DNA of 38,212 nt from CBDHFQ01 sp965262565 (GTDB taxonomy: Bacteria; Bacteroidota; Bacteroidia; J057), in assembly GCA_965262565.1 (NCBI GenBank), contig CBDHFQ010000001.1:1-38212 (forward strand), written 5' to 3'. The notes beneath the pieces are model-generated. The model saw only the letters and a program-made list of their open reading frames with translations. It was not told the origin of the DNA and did no database searches. Positions 9,086 to 16,330 of this stretch are shown piece by piece. The position numbers were made by a program, and so were the translations under genes. Within the stretch, counting starts at the first letter, position 1. Every line of letters starts with the position of its first letter.

Positions 9086-9177
9086 ATGTAAGCCCTGATA
9101 GTTTCACACAAAATTAGCATTTTTCTAATATTATTAGTGGTAATAAGCAATTTTTAGGACAAATCTTTTTTCTTTAT

Positions 9178-9208
9178 TTTGTCGTAGATTATAAAACGTT
9201 TAATTTTA
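9178..9208 (+). promoter_or_regulatory. Bacteroidota-type promoter for lemA
   Basis: TTTG at 9178-9181, 19 nt spacing, then TAATTTTA at 9201-9208 (7 of the 8 positions of TAnnTTTG fit, last base differs). It lies 49 nt before the lemA start, the usual distance for the sigma factor of this phylum. Read by eye; no transcription start is known. Confidence 0.45.
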
Positions 9209-9257
9209 GTCGTTTTTATATCGATCGTTTGTACATATTTTTTTACACATCAATTAC

Positions 9258-9854
9258 ATGAAAAGGTCAATTTGGATTATCCTCATTATTATTGGGGTTG
9301 TTGCAATATATTTATACTCAACTGGGAAATCCAGTTACAACACCATGGTTACTCAGCAGGAAATGGTAGATGGCGCCTGGGCAGAAGTACAAAACCAATA
9401 TCAGAGAAGGGCAGACTTAATCCCAAACCTGGTTAATACAGTGAAGGGATATAAAGATTTTGAGCAGGAAACGCTCACTCGCGTAACAGAGGCCAGAGCG
9501 AGAGTTGGTCAGATGAACGTTACCAAAGAGGTATTGGAAAATCCTGAGTTATTGAAAAAATTTGAGGCTGCTCAAGGAGAATTAAGTTCTGCCTTATCTA
9601 GATTATTAGTTGTAACTGAGAACTATCCGGAATTAAAAGCTAACGAAAATTTTAAGAATTTAATGGTTCAACTGGAGGGAACAGAAAATAGAATAACAGT
9701 AGCCAGACAAAGATTCAATGATCAGGCGAGAGAATACAATTCCTACGTTCGCCAATTCCCACAGACGTTGTTTGCGAATTTCTTCGGATTTGAATCATAT
9801 GAATATTTCCAGGCAGCACAAGGTTCAGAACAAGCTCCTAGTGTGAGCTTTTAA
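9258..9854 (+). CDS. lemA: LemA family protein
   Basis: A 198-residue protein with one N-terminal membrane helix (residues 5-21, IWIILIIIGVVAIYLYS) and a long helical domain outside it. It has the family's hallmarks: the NTMVTQQEMVDGAWAEVQNQYQRRADLIPNLVNTVKGY block at about 28-66, then the VTEARARVG segment and the YPELKANENFKNLMVQLEGTENRI segment. The biochemical function of LemA proteins is not established. They commonly stand next to TPM-domain genes, as here, with only 9 nt to the next gene, and the trio is likely co-transcribed from the promoter at 9178-9208. Length and start are normal for the family. Confidence 0.95.
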   Translation: MKRSIWIILIIIGVVAIYLYSTGKSSYNTMVTQQEMVDGAWAEVQNQYQRRADLIPNLVNTVKGYKDFEQETLTRVTEARARVGQMNVTKEVLENPELLKKFEAAQGELSSALSRLLVVTENYPELKANENFKNLMVQLEGTENRITVARQRFNDQAREYNSYVRQFPQTLFANFFGFESYEYFQAAQGSEQAPSVSF

Positions 9855-9863
9855 TTTTCAATC

Positions 9864-10322
9864 ATGGCATGGTTTTCTTTTAGAAAAAATCCTGCAAAGA
9901 CTTTTTTTACCAAAGCTGAGTCTGGCCAAATTGTTGAGGCTATTCGGCAGTCTGAGTTAAATACTTCAGGTGAAATAAGGGTACATCTGGAAAATTATTG
10001 TCCTGGAGATGTATTCGAGCACGCTGGTGAGGTATTCCATCAATTAAAGATGGATCAAACGGTTCAACAAAATGGGGTACTTATTTATCTTGCTGTAGAA
10101 GATCACAGATTTGCTATTTATGCAGGTAAAGGAATCAATGAAGAGGTCCCAGATAATTTCTGGGATCATATAGTGGAGGATATGACTGAGCAGTTCAAGA
10201 AAAAAGCTTTTGTCGCTGGATTAGTTAATGGTATTAAGGAGATAGGGGATCAACTTCAAACCTACTTCCCCAGATTAGATGACGATCAGAATGAATTACC
10301 AGATGAGATATCTTACGGTTAA
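9864..10322 (+). CDS. TPM domain protein, cytoplasmic type
   Basis: A 152-residue protein that is almost entirely one TPM (TLP18.3/Psb32/MOLO-1) domain. It has the AIRQSELNTSGEIRVHLEN opening, the QQNGVLIYLAVEDHRFAIYAGKGINEEVP core and a closing amphipathic helix ending near residue 135. No signal peptide or membrane helix is visible, so unlike its neighbour it should stay in the cytoplasm or associate with the membrane through LemA. Its last codons overlap the start of the next gene, pointing to translational coupling. TPM domains have been linked to photosystem repair and acid phosphatase activity in plants; the bacterial role is open. Confidence 0.85.
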   Translation: MAWFSFRKNPAKTFFTKAESGQIVEAIRQSELNTSGEIRVHLENYCPGDVFEHAGEVFHQLKMDQTVQQNGVLIYLAVEDHRFAIYAGKGINEEVPDNFWDHIVEDMTEQFKKKAFVAGLVNGIKEIGDQLQTYFPRLDDDQNELPDEISYG

Positions 10323-11118
10323 ATATATAGGATGCTTCTTTATTTTTGTTCTTCCCTTTTTGCCTCTCTGGGGCCAACAAGCACGCATTCCAGAACCAAC
10401 AGGTTTTGTCAATGATTTTATCAGCTTGTTGAGCGTACAGGAAAAAGCAGCTTTGGATACATTTTTAACTCGCTCTGCTGAAAGGACATCCAATGAAATA
10501 GCTATTGTCATTACTGAACTTCCCGAATATGAATCAGCAGAAAGTTATACCTTAAAAATTGCAGAGTCTTGGGGAGTAGGTGGTCAACAAAAGGATAATG
10601 GCGTATTATTAGCCATCTATCCTGCTAATCCTAAGCTAAATCGAAGAGGGAAGGTACGTATTGAGGTGGGCTATGGATTAGAAGGTGCTATTCCTGACTT
10701 AGTTGCTCATAATATTATTGAAAAAGATATCGTTCCATACTTTCGGGAGAACCGCTATTTTGATGGCTTGCGCTTAGCAGTTACTAATTTAACTGAGTTT
10801 GCGGCCGGAGAATATAGTGAAGCAAAACGTCAAAAATACTATACCAGAAGGAATACAAGTAAGGAAGAGCCTTCTCCAATAGCAGTGATCATTATTATTA
10901 TTGTCATTATTATTTTAGTGTCGAGTTTTGGCAGAGGAGGAAGAGGGGGAGGATATTATGGTGGAGGATACTATGGACCAGGACCTATGTGGGGAGGTGG
11001 ATGGAGCGGGGGTAGTAGTCGTGGTGGTAGCTGGGGTGGTGGCGGATTTGGAGGTGGTGATTTTGGTGGATTTGGTGGTGGTGGATTTGGTGGTGGTGGA
11101 GCCAGTGGGGAATGGTAA
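10303..11118 (+). CDS. TPM domain protein, exported, with membrane helix and Gly-rich tail
   Basis: The protein is 271 residues from the ATG at 10303. In-frame ATGs at 10279 and 10291 are also possible; I chose 10303 because it gives a compact signal peptide (MRYLTVKYIGCFFIFVLPFL, cut near GQQ) and the shortest overlap (20 nt) with the gene before it. The TPM domain covers about residues 30-160, with TSNEIAIVITELPEYES, the KDNGVLLAIYP strand and the RIEVGYGLEGAIPD motif. A membrane helix of mostly Ile/Val follows (about 193-208), then some 60 residues of Gly with Tyr, Phe, Trp and Ser. This YgcG-like layout is common beside lemA. The Gly-rich tail would face the cytoplasm if the TPM domain is periplasmic (inference). 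Confidence 0.87.
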   Translation: MRYLTVKYIGCFFIFVLPFLPLWGQQARIPEPTGFVNDFISLLSVQEKAALDTFLTRSAERTSNEIAIVITELPEYESAESYTLKIAESWGVGGQQKDNGVLLAIYPANPKLNRRGKVRIEVGYGLEGAIPDLVAHNIIEKDIVPYFRENRYFDGLRLAVTNLTEFAAGEYSEAKRQKYYTRRNTSKEEPSPIAVIIIIIVIIILVSSFGRGGRGGGYYGGGYYGPGPMWGGGWSGGSSRGGSWGGGGFGGGDFGGFGGGGFGGGGASGEW

Positions 11119-11171
11119 ATGGTAGAATTGGTAAATTTCTATATCTTTAACACCTCACTTAACAATTCCCT

Positions 11172-12113
11172 ATGCTTAATAAAATTTACCAGTTTTTTCT
11201 CAGGTTATTTGGTCTGGAAGATGAACCTGCTTCCACTCTACATTCTACTCCTTCCAGTACCGATTCTTCTAATGGTACATCCTCAACTTTCGAATATGAA
11301 GATGCAGGTGATCTTCCACCAGACATCATTGAGAAGGTTATCTCCACCACTACAGACAATGCTTTAGAAGAACCAACAGTAACAACAACGAATAGTACAT
11401 TTTCTACCTCAACAGCAACTGGTCCTTCTTCTGATAGTATAATTACGGTTACTACTCCAAAATTTTTGTGGTGTTTAGACAATGGACATGGGGTATTGCA
11501 GGCTGGTAAAAGATCTCCCATTTGGTCAGATGGAACTCAACTAGAAGAATGGAAATTCAATAGGGAAATAGTCAAAAGAATCGCCAGAAGATTAGATGAT
11601 TTGGGACTCATTTATTTCATTGTGGTTCCAGAAGATAATGTTGATAGTTTTTTGCCAGAAAGAGTAGCCAGAGCAAATGATTTAATCTCTGACCTTGGAC
11701 TCCCAAAAATCTATGTATCCGTTCATGGAAATGCCGCCCAATCCTCAGATGCCACAGGAGTAGAAAACTGGTATTTTTTAGGGAGTAACTCAGGCGTCAG
11801 GTTAGCTTCCATTTTCCAAAAGCATATATTAAGTTCTTTAGGATCCGCAGGAACTTACCAATGGGTAGATAGAGGAATTAGAACATTTACACCTGCCAGT
11901 AGAAACTTTTTTGTACTGAGAGAAACACAAATGCCCGCCGTTCTTTCCGAGAATGGGTTTTATACCAACGAAATTGAATGTAGGATGATGCTAAATCCTG
12001 AAGTACAGGATAGGATCGCAGAAGGTCATATCAATGCCATCCTAGAGATTGAATCAAAAGGATACATGAACGCTTCTATTTATCCTGTTAATACTGAAAT
12101 TACCCTTCGTTAA
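11172..12113 (+). CDS. N-acetylmuramoyl-L-alanine amidase (Amidase_3) without signal peptide
   Basis: A 313-residue protein. Residues 98-295 are an Amidase_3 zinc peptidoglycan amidase, which cuts the bond between muramic acid and the stem peptide. The expected ligands are H106 (DNGHG), E125 or E126 (QLEEWKFN) and H185 (YVSVHGN), and the catalytic Glu is E260 (VLSENGF). Before this lies about 95 residues rich in Ser, Thr and acidic residues. The N-terminus (MLNKIYQFFLRLFGLEDEP) is a short amphipathic helix, not a signal peptide, so the usual export route is missing. That is odd for an amidase acting on the wall and recalls phage-tail or secreted-effector enzymes. It is 53 nt after the TPM gene and could share its transcript. 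The enzyme call is firm; how it reaches peptidoglycan is not known. Confidence 0.88.
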   Translation: MLNKIYQFFLRLFGLEDEPASTLHSTPSSTDSSNGTSSTFEYEDAGDLPPDIIEKVISTTTDNALEEPTVTTTNSTFSTSTATGPSSDSIITVTTPKFLWCLDNGHGVLQAGKRSPIWSDGTQLEEWKFNREIVKRIARRLDDLGLIYFIVVPEDNVDSFLPERVARANDLISDLGLPKIYVSVHGNAAQSSDATGVENWYFLGSNSGVRLASIFQKHILSSLGSAGTYQWVDRGIRTFTPASRNFFVLRETQMPAVLSENGFYTNEIECRMMLNPEVQDRIAEGHINAILEIESKGYMNASIYPVNTEITLR

Positions 12114-12114
12114 T

Positions 12115-12136
12115 TCATTTTAAATGATTAAAATGA
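12115..12136. terminator. AT-rich hairpin after the amidase gene
   Basis: A perfect 9-bp inverted repeat (TCATTTTAA / TTAAAATGA) with a 4-nt loop starts 2 nt past the amidase stop. The stem is AT-rich and no T-run follows, so termination would be weak. The remaining 75 nt up to the NifU-like gene hold no clear promoter. Confidence 0.35.
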
Positions 12137-12211
12137 GTTGTGATTAACTATTTGCGCTGATAATCGTTTTATTGGTTTAAGTGAAATCAATGAGATCAAA
12201 TATAATCTAAG

Positions 12212-12763
12212 ATGATTTATACTGAGATTACCCCAAATCCGTCCTCGTTAAAATTTGTTACGGATCAACATATATTGACAAAGGGATCAGCTGATTTTCC
12301 AAGAGCAGAAGATACCGAAGATGCGCCTGTTGCAAAAAAATTATTCGATTTTGTCTTCGTAGAAAGGGTATTTATTAGTAATAATTTTATTACGATTACC
12401 AAAAGCGAGGAATTTCAGTGGCAGCAGATTATTCCTGTAGTCAAAAATTTCCTAAAAAATTATATAGCTTCAGACCAACCCATGCTTACGGGAAAATATG
12501 AAGCACAACAACAAGCGGCTCCTGCAGAAGATGAAAGCGAACTTACTCAAAAAATAAAATCTCTCTTGGAAAGCCATGTGAGACCTGCAGTAGCTATGGA
12601 TGGAGGAGATATTATTTATGAGTCTTTTGAAGAAGGCACCTTGAAATTAAGGTTACAGGGAAGCTGTAGTGGATGCCCTTCCTCTACGATGACCTTGAAA
12701 GCTGGAATAGAGGGACTTATGACACGAATGATTCCTGAGGTCAAAAGAGTAGAGGCTGTGTAG
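12212..12763 (+). CDS. NifU-like iron-sulfur cluster carrier (Nfu type)
   Basis: A 183-residue protein of two parts. Residues 1-88 are an Nfu N-terminal domain (MIYTEITPNPSSLKF start, then DAPVAKKLFDFVFVERVFI). Residues 108-183 are the NifU C-terminal domain, with the VRPAVAMDGGDI segment and the cluster-binding C152-x-x-C155 in GSCSGCPSSTMTLKAGIE. Proteins of this type hold a 4Fe-4S cluster between two subunits and pass it to target enzymes in the cytoplasm. The Gln/Ala/Glu-rich stretch at about 97-108 is a linker. Both cysteines and the family's normal length are present, so it should be functional. It converges on trkA with 53 nt between the stops. Confidence 0.93.
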   Translation: MIYTEITPNPSSLKFVTDQHILTKGSADFPRAEDTEDAPVAKKLFDFVFVERVFISNNFITITKSEEFQWQQIIPVVKNFLKNYIASDQPMLTGKYEAQQQAAPAEDESELTQKIKSLLESHVRPAVAMDGGDIIYESFEEGTLKLRLQGSCSGCPSSTMTLKAGIEGLMTRMIPEVKRVEAV

Positions 12764-12816
12764 TAGCATTATGTTACTGTTCATGACTAGATTGCCTCAT
12801 TTATCTTGACAAGCGA

Positions 12817-14157
12817 TTATTTAAAGAATGCCTGTACTCTATGGATAGCTGAGGGTAGAGAGAATACTACTACCCTATCTCCCTCTTGAATGTGTAAATC
12901 ACCAGAAGCGGTCATACTTTCATCTCCTCGGATAACTCCTGCGATGACAGCATCTCTAGGAAAGTTGAGCTTTTTGATGGGAACAGAAGTAATTTTACAA
13001 TTTTTGTGGACTATATATTCCAACACTTCAGATTCTACACCATGTAGACTGGTTAAGGCTTCTACCTGACCTTCTCTTACAAATCGGAAAATATTGTTGA
13101 TAGCAATCATTTTTTTATTGATTAACGTATCTATACCAATATTTTGCGACAAGCTGATATAATCTATATTTTCTACTAATGCTATAGCTCTTTTTACGCC
13201 ATGATTTTTAGCGACTAAACACGAAATAATATTAGTTTCGGAATCTCCGGTTACAGCGATAAATGCGTCCATTTCCTCAATTCCTTCTTCCTCCAATAAT
13301 TCTACATCACTACCATCTCCGTGAATGATCATTGTTCCGGGAAGTTCGTCTGCCAATTCAAAACACTTTTCCTTCGATTTTTCAATCATTTTTACGCTAT
13401 AATCATTCTGGACCTTTGTGGCAAATAGTTTTCCCAATAAACTGCCTCCTAAAATCATGATATTTTTAATCTCTACCTTGACATTACCTGTCAATCGAAT
13501 AATTTCCTTAATGCACTCAGGGCGGCTGATAAAATAAACATGATCTCTGGACTTAAATACGGTATCTCCGCGGGGGATGATGGTTTTGATTCCACGTTGA
13601 ATAGCTACAACCGTAAATTGAATACTAGAAACCTGTTGGACTACATCTATTAAGGATCTATTGACGATAGGAGCTTCTTCTTCTAATACAAAACCGGTTA
13701 AGGATAACTTCCCATTACCGAATTCAAAAGAATCAGTAACAGCACTTCGCTTTACTAGCCTGTAAATTTCCTTAGCGGCCAGGTCCTCGGGAAAAACCAT
13801 CGCATCTATTCCCAAATCGTGAAGATCAAGGTGATGAGTTTCATCCTGAAACTCGGGATTAATGATTCTGGCAATAGTTCGTTTCGCTCCAAGTCGCTTT
13901 CCTATGATAGCTCCCGTGATGTTTGCCTCTTCTGAGGAGGTGGCGGTAATGAGTAAATCAGCTTGATCTACCCCAGCTTCTAACATTTTTTGAACAGATA
14001 TAGCATTACCTCTTAATACTCCCACATCTAAATGAGATTCCGCATGACTTAGCTTTGCATCGTTTTGATCTATAAGGATAATATCGTGTTCTTCATTTGA
14101 AAGCATCTTGGCTACATGGAACCCTACCTCCCCGGCACCAATGATTATTATTTTCAT
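12817..14157 (-). CDS. trkA: Trk potassium uptake regulatory subunit TrkA
   Basis: A 446-residue cytoplasmic protein with two tandem RCK units, each an NAD-binding RCK_N domain followed by RCK_C. The first Rossmann loop is IIIGAGEVGFHVA (residues 3-15) with the acidic strand end IILID that binds NAD ribose. The second, near 233-245, reads IMILGGSLLGKLFA. RCK_C domains are at about 140-225 and 365-446, the last with the GDLHIQEGDRVVVFS signature. TrkA gates the TrkH/TrkG potassium channel in response to nucleotides. No trkH is in the window; it may be elsewhere, as the genes upstream on this strand are unrelated. Length is normal. It starts 26 nt after the F420-reductase-like gene, so the two are likely co-transcribed. 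Confidence 0.95.
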   Translation of the reverse strand: MKIIIIGAGEVGFHVAKMLSNEEHDIILIDQNDAKLSHAESHLDVGVLRGNAISVQKMLEAGVDQADLLITATSSEEANITGAIIGKRLGAKRTIARIINPEFQDETHHLDLHDLGIDAMVFPEDLAAKEIYRLVKRSAVTDSFEFGNGKLSLTGFVLEEEAPIVNRSLIDVVQQVSSIQFTVVAIQRGIKTIIPRGDTVFKSRDHVYFISRPECIKEIIRLTGNVKVEIKNIMILGGSLLGKLFATKVQNDYSVKMIEKSKEKCFELADELPGTMIIHGDGSDVELLEEEGIEEMDAFIAVTGDSETNIISCLVAKNHGVKRAIALVENIDYISLSQNIGIDTLINKKMIAINNIFRFVREGQVEALTSLHGVESEVLEYIVHKNCKITSVPIKKLNFPRDAVIAGVIRGDESMTASGDLHIQEGDRVVVFSLPSAIHRVQAFFK

Positions 14158-14183
14158 ATGTTTCTGTCTAAATAGATCAGCCC

Positions 14184-14816
14184 TTAGCGTCTCAACAATT
14201 TAAAGCCGATTTCCCTTCCTATATCCGAATCCCTGGACAATTGAACCAATAATTTTCCCATAGGCTCTAACATTCTTGCACTTTTTAATGAACCTGCATC
14301 AATTGGCTCAAATCCCACATCTTCAATAATCTTTCGTGTAATGTTCTTTGCTTCAATATCATCTCCACAATAAAACATGCTTGCATCATTGGACCCAAAA
14401 TAAGGACCTTCTTCTATGTGCTCTTCAAAAGCTGTGTTAAATGCTTTAACTATGCTAGCTTCAGGTACCATTCCGGCCAATTGTTCCGCACCAGAAGTAG
14501 AATGCCCAAAAATCAACTCTTCTCCAAGTTCAGAGGTAAAGGGGTTTGTACAATCAATAATGATCTTTCCTCTGTAAGTATCAATGTTTCTTAGAATAAC
14601 TTCGAATTCTTTAAAAGGAAAAGTGAGGCAAATAACTTCTCCATAATGAATAGTATTAGCAATGGTACCTCCTCTCGCATATCTATCCATTTCGCCTGCC
14701 AACTCATTAGCCTTAGCTATATCTGAGTTTCCAAACATAATGTGATATCCATTTCGAGTAAGTACTTTACCAAGGGCTCTGGCTTTTTGATCTATTCCTA
14801 GAATACCTATTTTCAT
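14184..14816 (-). CDS. NADPH-dependent F420 reductase-like Rossmann protein, altered Gly motif
   Basis: A 210-residue protein with the layout of the F420_oxidored/NAD-binding family: an N-terminal MKIGIL strand, the IIIDCTNPF segment near 89-97, VKAFNT near 123-128, a YFGSNDASMFYCGDD strand and the LEPM-containing helix near the end. The dinucleotide loop, normally GTGNVG, reads GIDQKA at residues 7-12, so the second and third glycines are Asp and Ala. That would disturb NADP binding, though the rest of the fold looks sound. Enzymes of this family also include metalloreductases and relatives of unknown substrate; Bacteroidota are not generally F420 users, so I would not assign an F420 role. 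It lies just upstream of trkA in the same direction. Confidence 0.72.
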   Translation of the reverse strand: MKIGILGIDQKARALGKVLTRNGYHIMFGNSDIAKANELAGEMDRYARGGTIANTIHYGEVICLTFPFKEFEVILRNIDTYRGKIIIDCTNPFTSELGEELIFGHSTSGAEQLAGMVPEASIVKAFNTAFEEHIEEGPYFGSNDASMFYCGDDIEAKNITRKIIEDVGFEPIDAGSLKSARMLEPMGKLLVQLSRDSDIGREIGFKLLRR

Positions 14817-14924
14817 CTATTGAGGTTTTACGAATATTTGCATTTTGGCTTCTCAAAGATAGAGGAATATCCATAAAATTAGATATTGCTACTGCATTAA
14901 GAAAAATAAACCTTAAAGAATTGT

Positions 14925-16040
14925 TTAACCTACCGAAGAAGGGGGAGAAAAGATGGGCTTTAGGTCTACATATTGTTCAAATAATTCTACAGCTTTTTTT
15001 ACTTTCCAGGGAGTTTTCGTATTTATTTTCACTTCAATTCGACTAATCTTAATGACTGATTCATAGGTGTCTATTTTACTGTGAATCACTGGTACTTTAT
15101 GCTCTAGAAAGTAATCTATATGTGTCTGTCTAAGTTCTGCTTTTCCCGTAAGGATCACACCTGCCAAAGGACATCCCTCCTTTTCACCTGGACTTAACGA
15201 CTGATTTACCTTATCCAGCTTGGTAAGTGCGTCATCTAATCTGGCAATACTTACAACTAATAAAAGATTACTGGATTTTTTTATATCTTCTCTATCTATC
15301 AGTGAGCCCGCCAGGATATCTTCTACTCTACGGTCTAATTGATCCTCATTGTAAATTACTTCCCCATTAATGGATTCAACGATCGTGCTCATTAAAGGTA
15401 AACCCAATATCTCTTCATAAGGCATTACTCCCAGGATATTGATTCCTCGCTCTTTCAGCTTTAGGCCCACATAATGATTTACCATATCCATCTTTGAAGG
15501 TACAGTCTTATTGATGACTACTCCGATAATAGGGATATCCTTTTGTTGAAAAACGGATAAATTCAAATCGAGAGAGTCAATGGTACTGCCAATACCTGCT
15601 TCTACAATCATGATCACTCCTGCTCCCAACATTTCTGCTACCTTTGCATTTGAAAGATTGACTACACTGCCTACTCCAGGATGACCAGTTCCTTCATATA
15701 CCACTATTTCATATCGGGCCTGGAGGATTTTAGAAGCCTTAACTATTTTATTGGCAAAATTATAATTCTTAGGATTATCCAAAAAACTTCTGGTAGCTCC
15801 TTTTCCAAGAATAACCGGACTGTGAATTTCAGGTTGAACGTCAAACTTCATTACATCAGCAAATAGCAAAGCATCTTTATCAGCAAATCCACTTTTATGA
15901 GGTAAAGCCTTCTGCCCTACCGGCTTACAATATCCTACATGATATCCCCTATTCATTAAAGCATGGACAAGTCCGAGGGTAGTTGTAGTTTTCCCTACAT
16001 GCTGACTGGTAGCTGCGACATATATTTTATCATGAAACAT
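14925..16040 (-). CDS. BioD-like P-loop ATPase with DRTGG domain (Pta N-terminal part alone)
   Basis: A 371-residue protein. Residues 1-210 are an AAA_26/dethiobiotin-synthetase-like domain with Walker A ATSQHVGKTTTT (9-20), the GYCKPVGQKALPHKSG segment, VVYEGTGHPGVGSVVNLSNA and the IIGVVINKT strand. Residues about 215-320 are a DRTGG domain, and the C-terminus keeps the DTYESVIKISRIEVKI stretch. This is the arrangement found in front of the catalytic PTA_PTB domain in long phosphate acetyltransferases. Here the acetyltransferase domain is absent and the protein stands alone. Stand-alone forms exist in several phyla without known function; a regulatory or sensory role is only inferred. It has its own start 275 nt from the divergent M23 gene and is followed after 108 nt by the reductase-like gene. 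Confidence 0.8.
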   Translation of the reverse strand: MFHDKIYVAATSQHVGKTTTTLGLVHALMNRGYHVGYCKPVGQKALPHKSGFADKDALLFADVMKFDVQPEIHSPVILGKGATRSFLDNPKNYNFANKIVKASKILQARYEIVVYEGTGHPGVGSVVNLSNAKVAEMLGAGVIMIVEAGIGSTIDSLDLNLSVFQQKDIPIIGVVINKTVPSKMDMVNHYVGLKLKERGINILGVMPYEEILGLPLMSTIVESINGEVIYNEDQLDRRVEDILAGSLIDREDIKKSSNLLLVVSIARLDDALTKLDKVNQSLSPGEKEGCPLAGVILTGKAELRQTHIDYFLEHKVPVIHSKIDTYESVIKISRIEVKINTKTPWKVKKAVELFEQYVDLKPIFSPPSSVG

Positions 16041-16222
16041 AGGATAACTGATTTGAATATCAATACTAATTGATAAATCGTAAATTTCGAAAGAAAGATC
16101 AATACTAAGTGCATCCCCACATAGGAAGGACGATGAAAAAATGTTACCTGGAAAAGCAAAAAGGGTATATTATTAAATAGAATGAGCTAAATTTGTATTG
16201 ATCAGTAGGTTTGGTCGTCTAT

Positions 16223-16254
16223 TTTGATAATAGTGCGCCAATATAATATTTTTA
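16223..16254 (+). promoter_or_regulatory. Bacteroidota-type promoter for the M23 peptidase gene
   Basis: TTTG at 16223-16226, 20 nt spacing, then TATTTTTA at 16247-16254 (7 of 8 positions of the TAnnTTTG box fit). It lies 76 nt before the ATG at 16331. Two further exact -7-like boxes lie upstream (TAAATTTG at 16188 and TAGGTTTG at 16206) but lack a properly spaced TTTG. This 290-nt divergent region holds no other feature I recognise. Confidence 0.4.
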
Positions 16255-16330
16255 TTTGCTCTAGAATTAATATTTAACATAAAAATTCACAATTTAACCC
16301 CATCGTTTAGCCAGCTTGTATCCTAAGTAC

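Noticed and set aside
9109..9116. Exact -7 box (TAATTTTG on the minus strand) upstream of the degenerate type IIG homologue
   Set aside because: No TTTG at the right spacing upstream and it lies only 23 nt from the start; kept out of the feature list as unsupported.
10928..11125. Val/Asp-rich open frame overlapping the Gly-rich tail of the exported TPM protein
   Set aside because: It is the shifted reading of a GGT/GGA-rich repeat; such frames stay open by composition and the other frame has the family match.
11119..11367. Hydrophobic 82-residue open frame at the start of the amidase gene
   Set aside because: It overlaps the amidase N-terminal part in another frame, has no homology I recognise, and the amidase frame is clearly coding.
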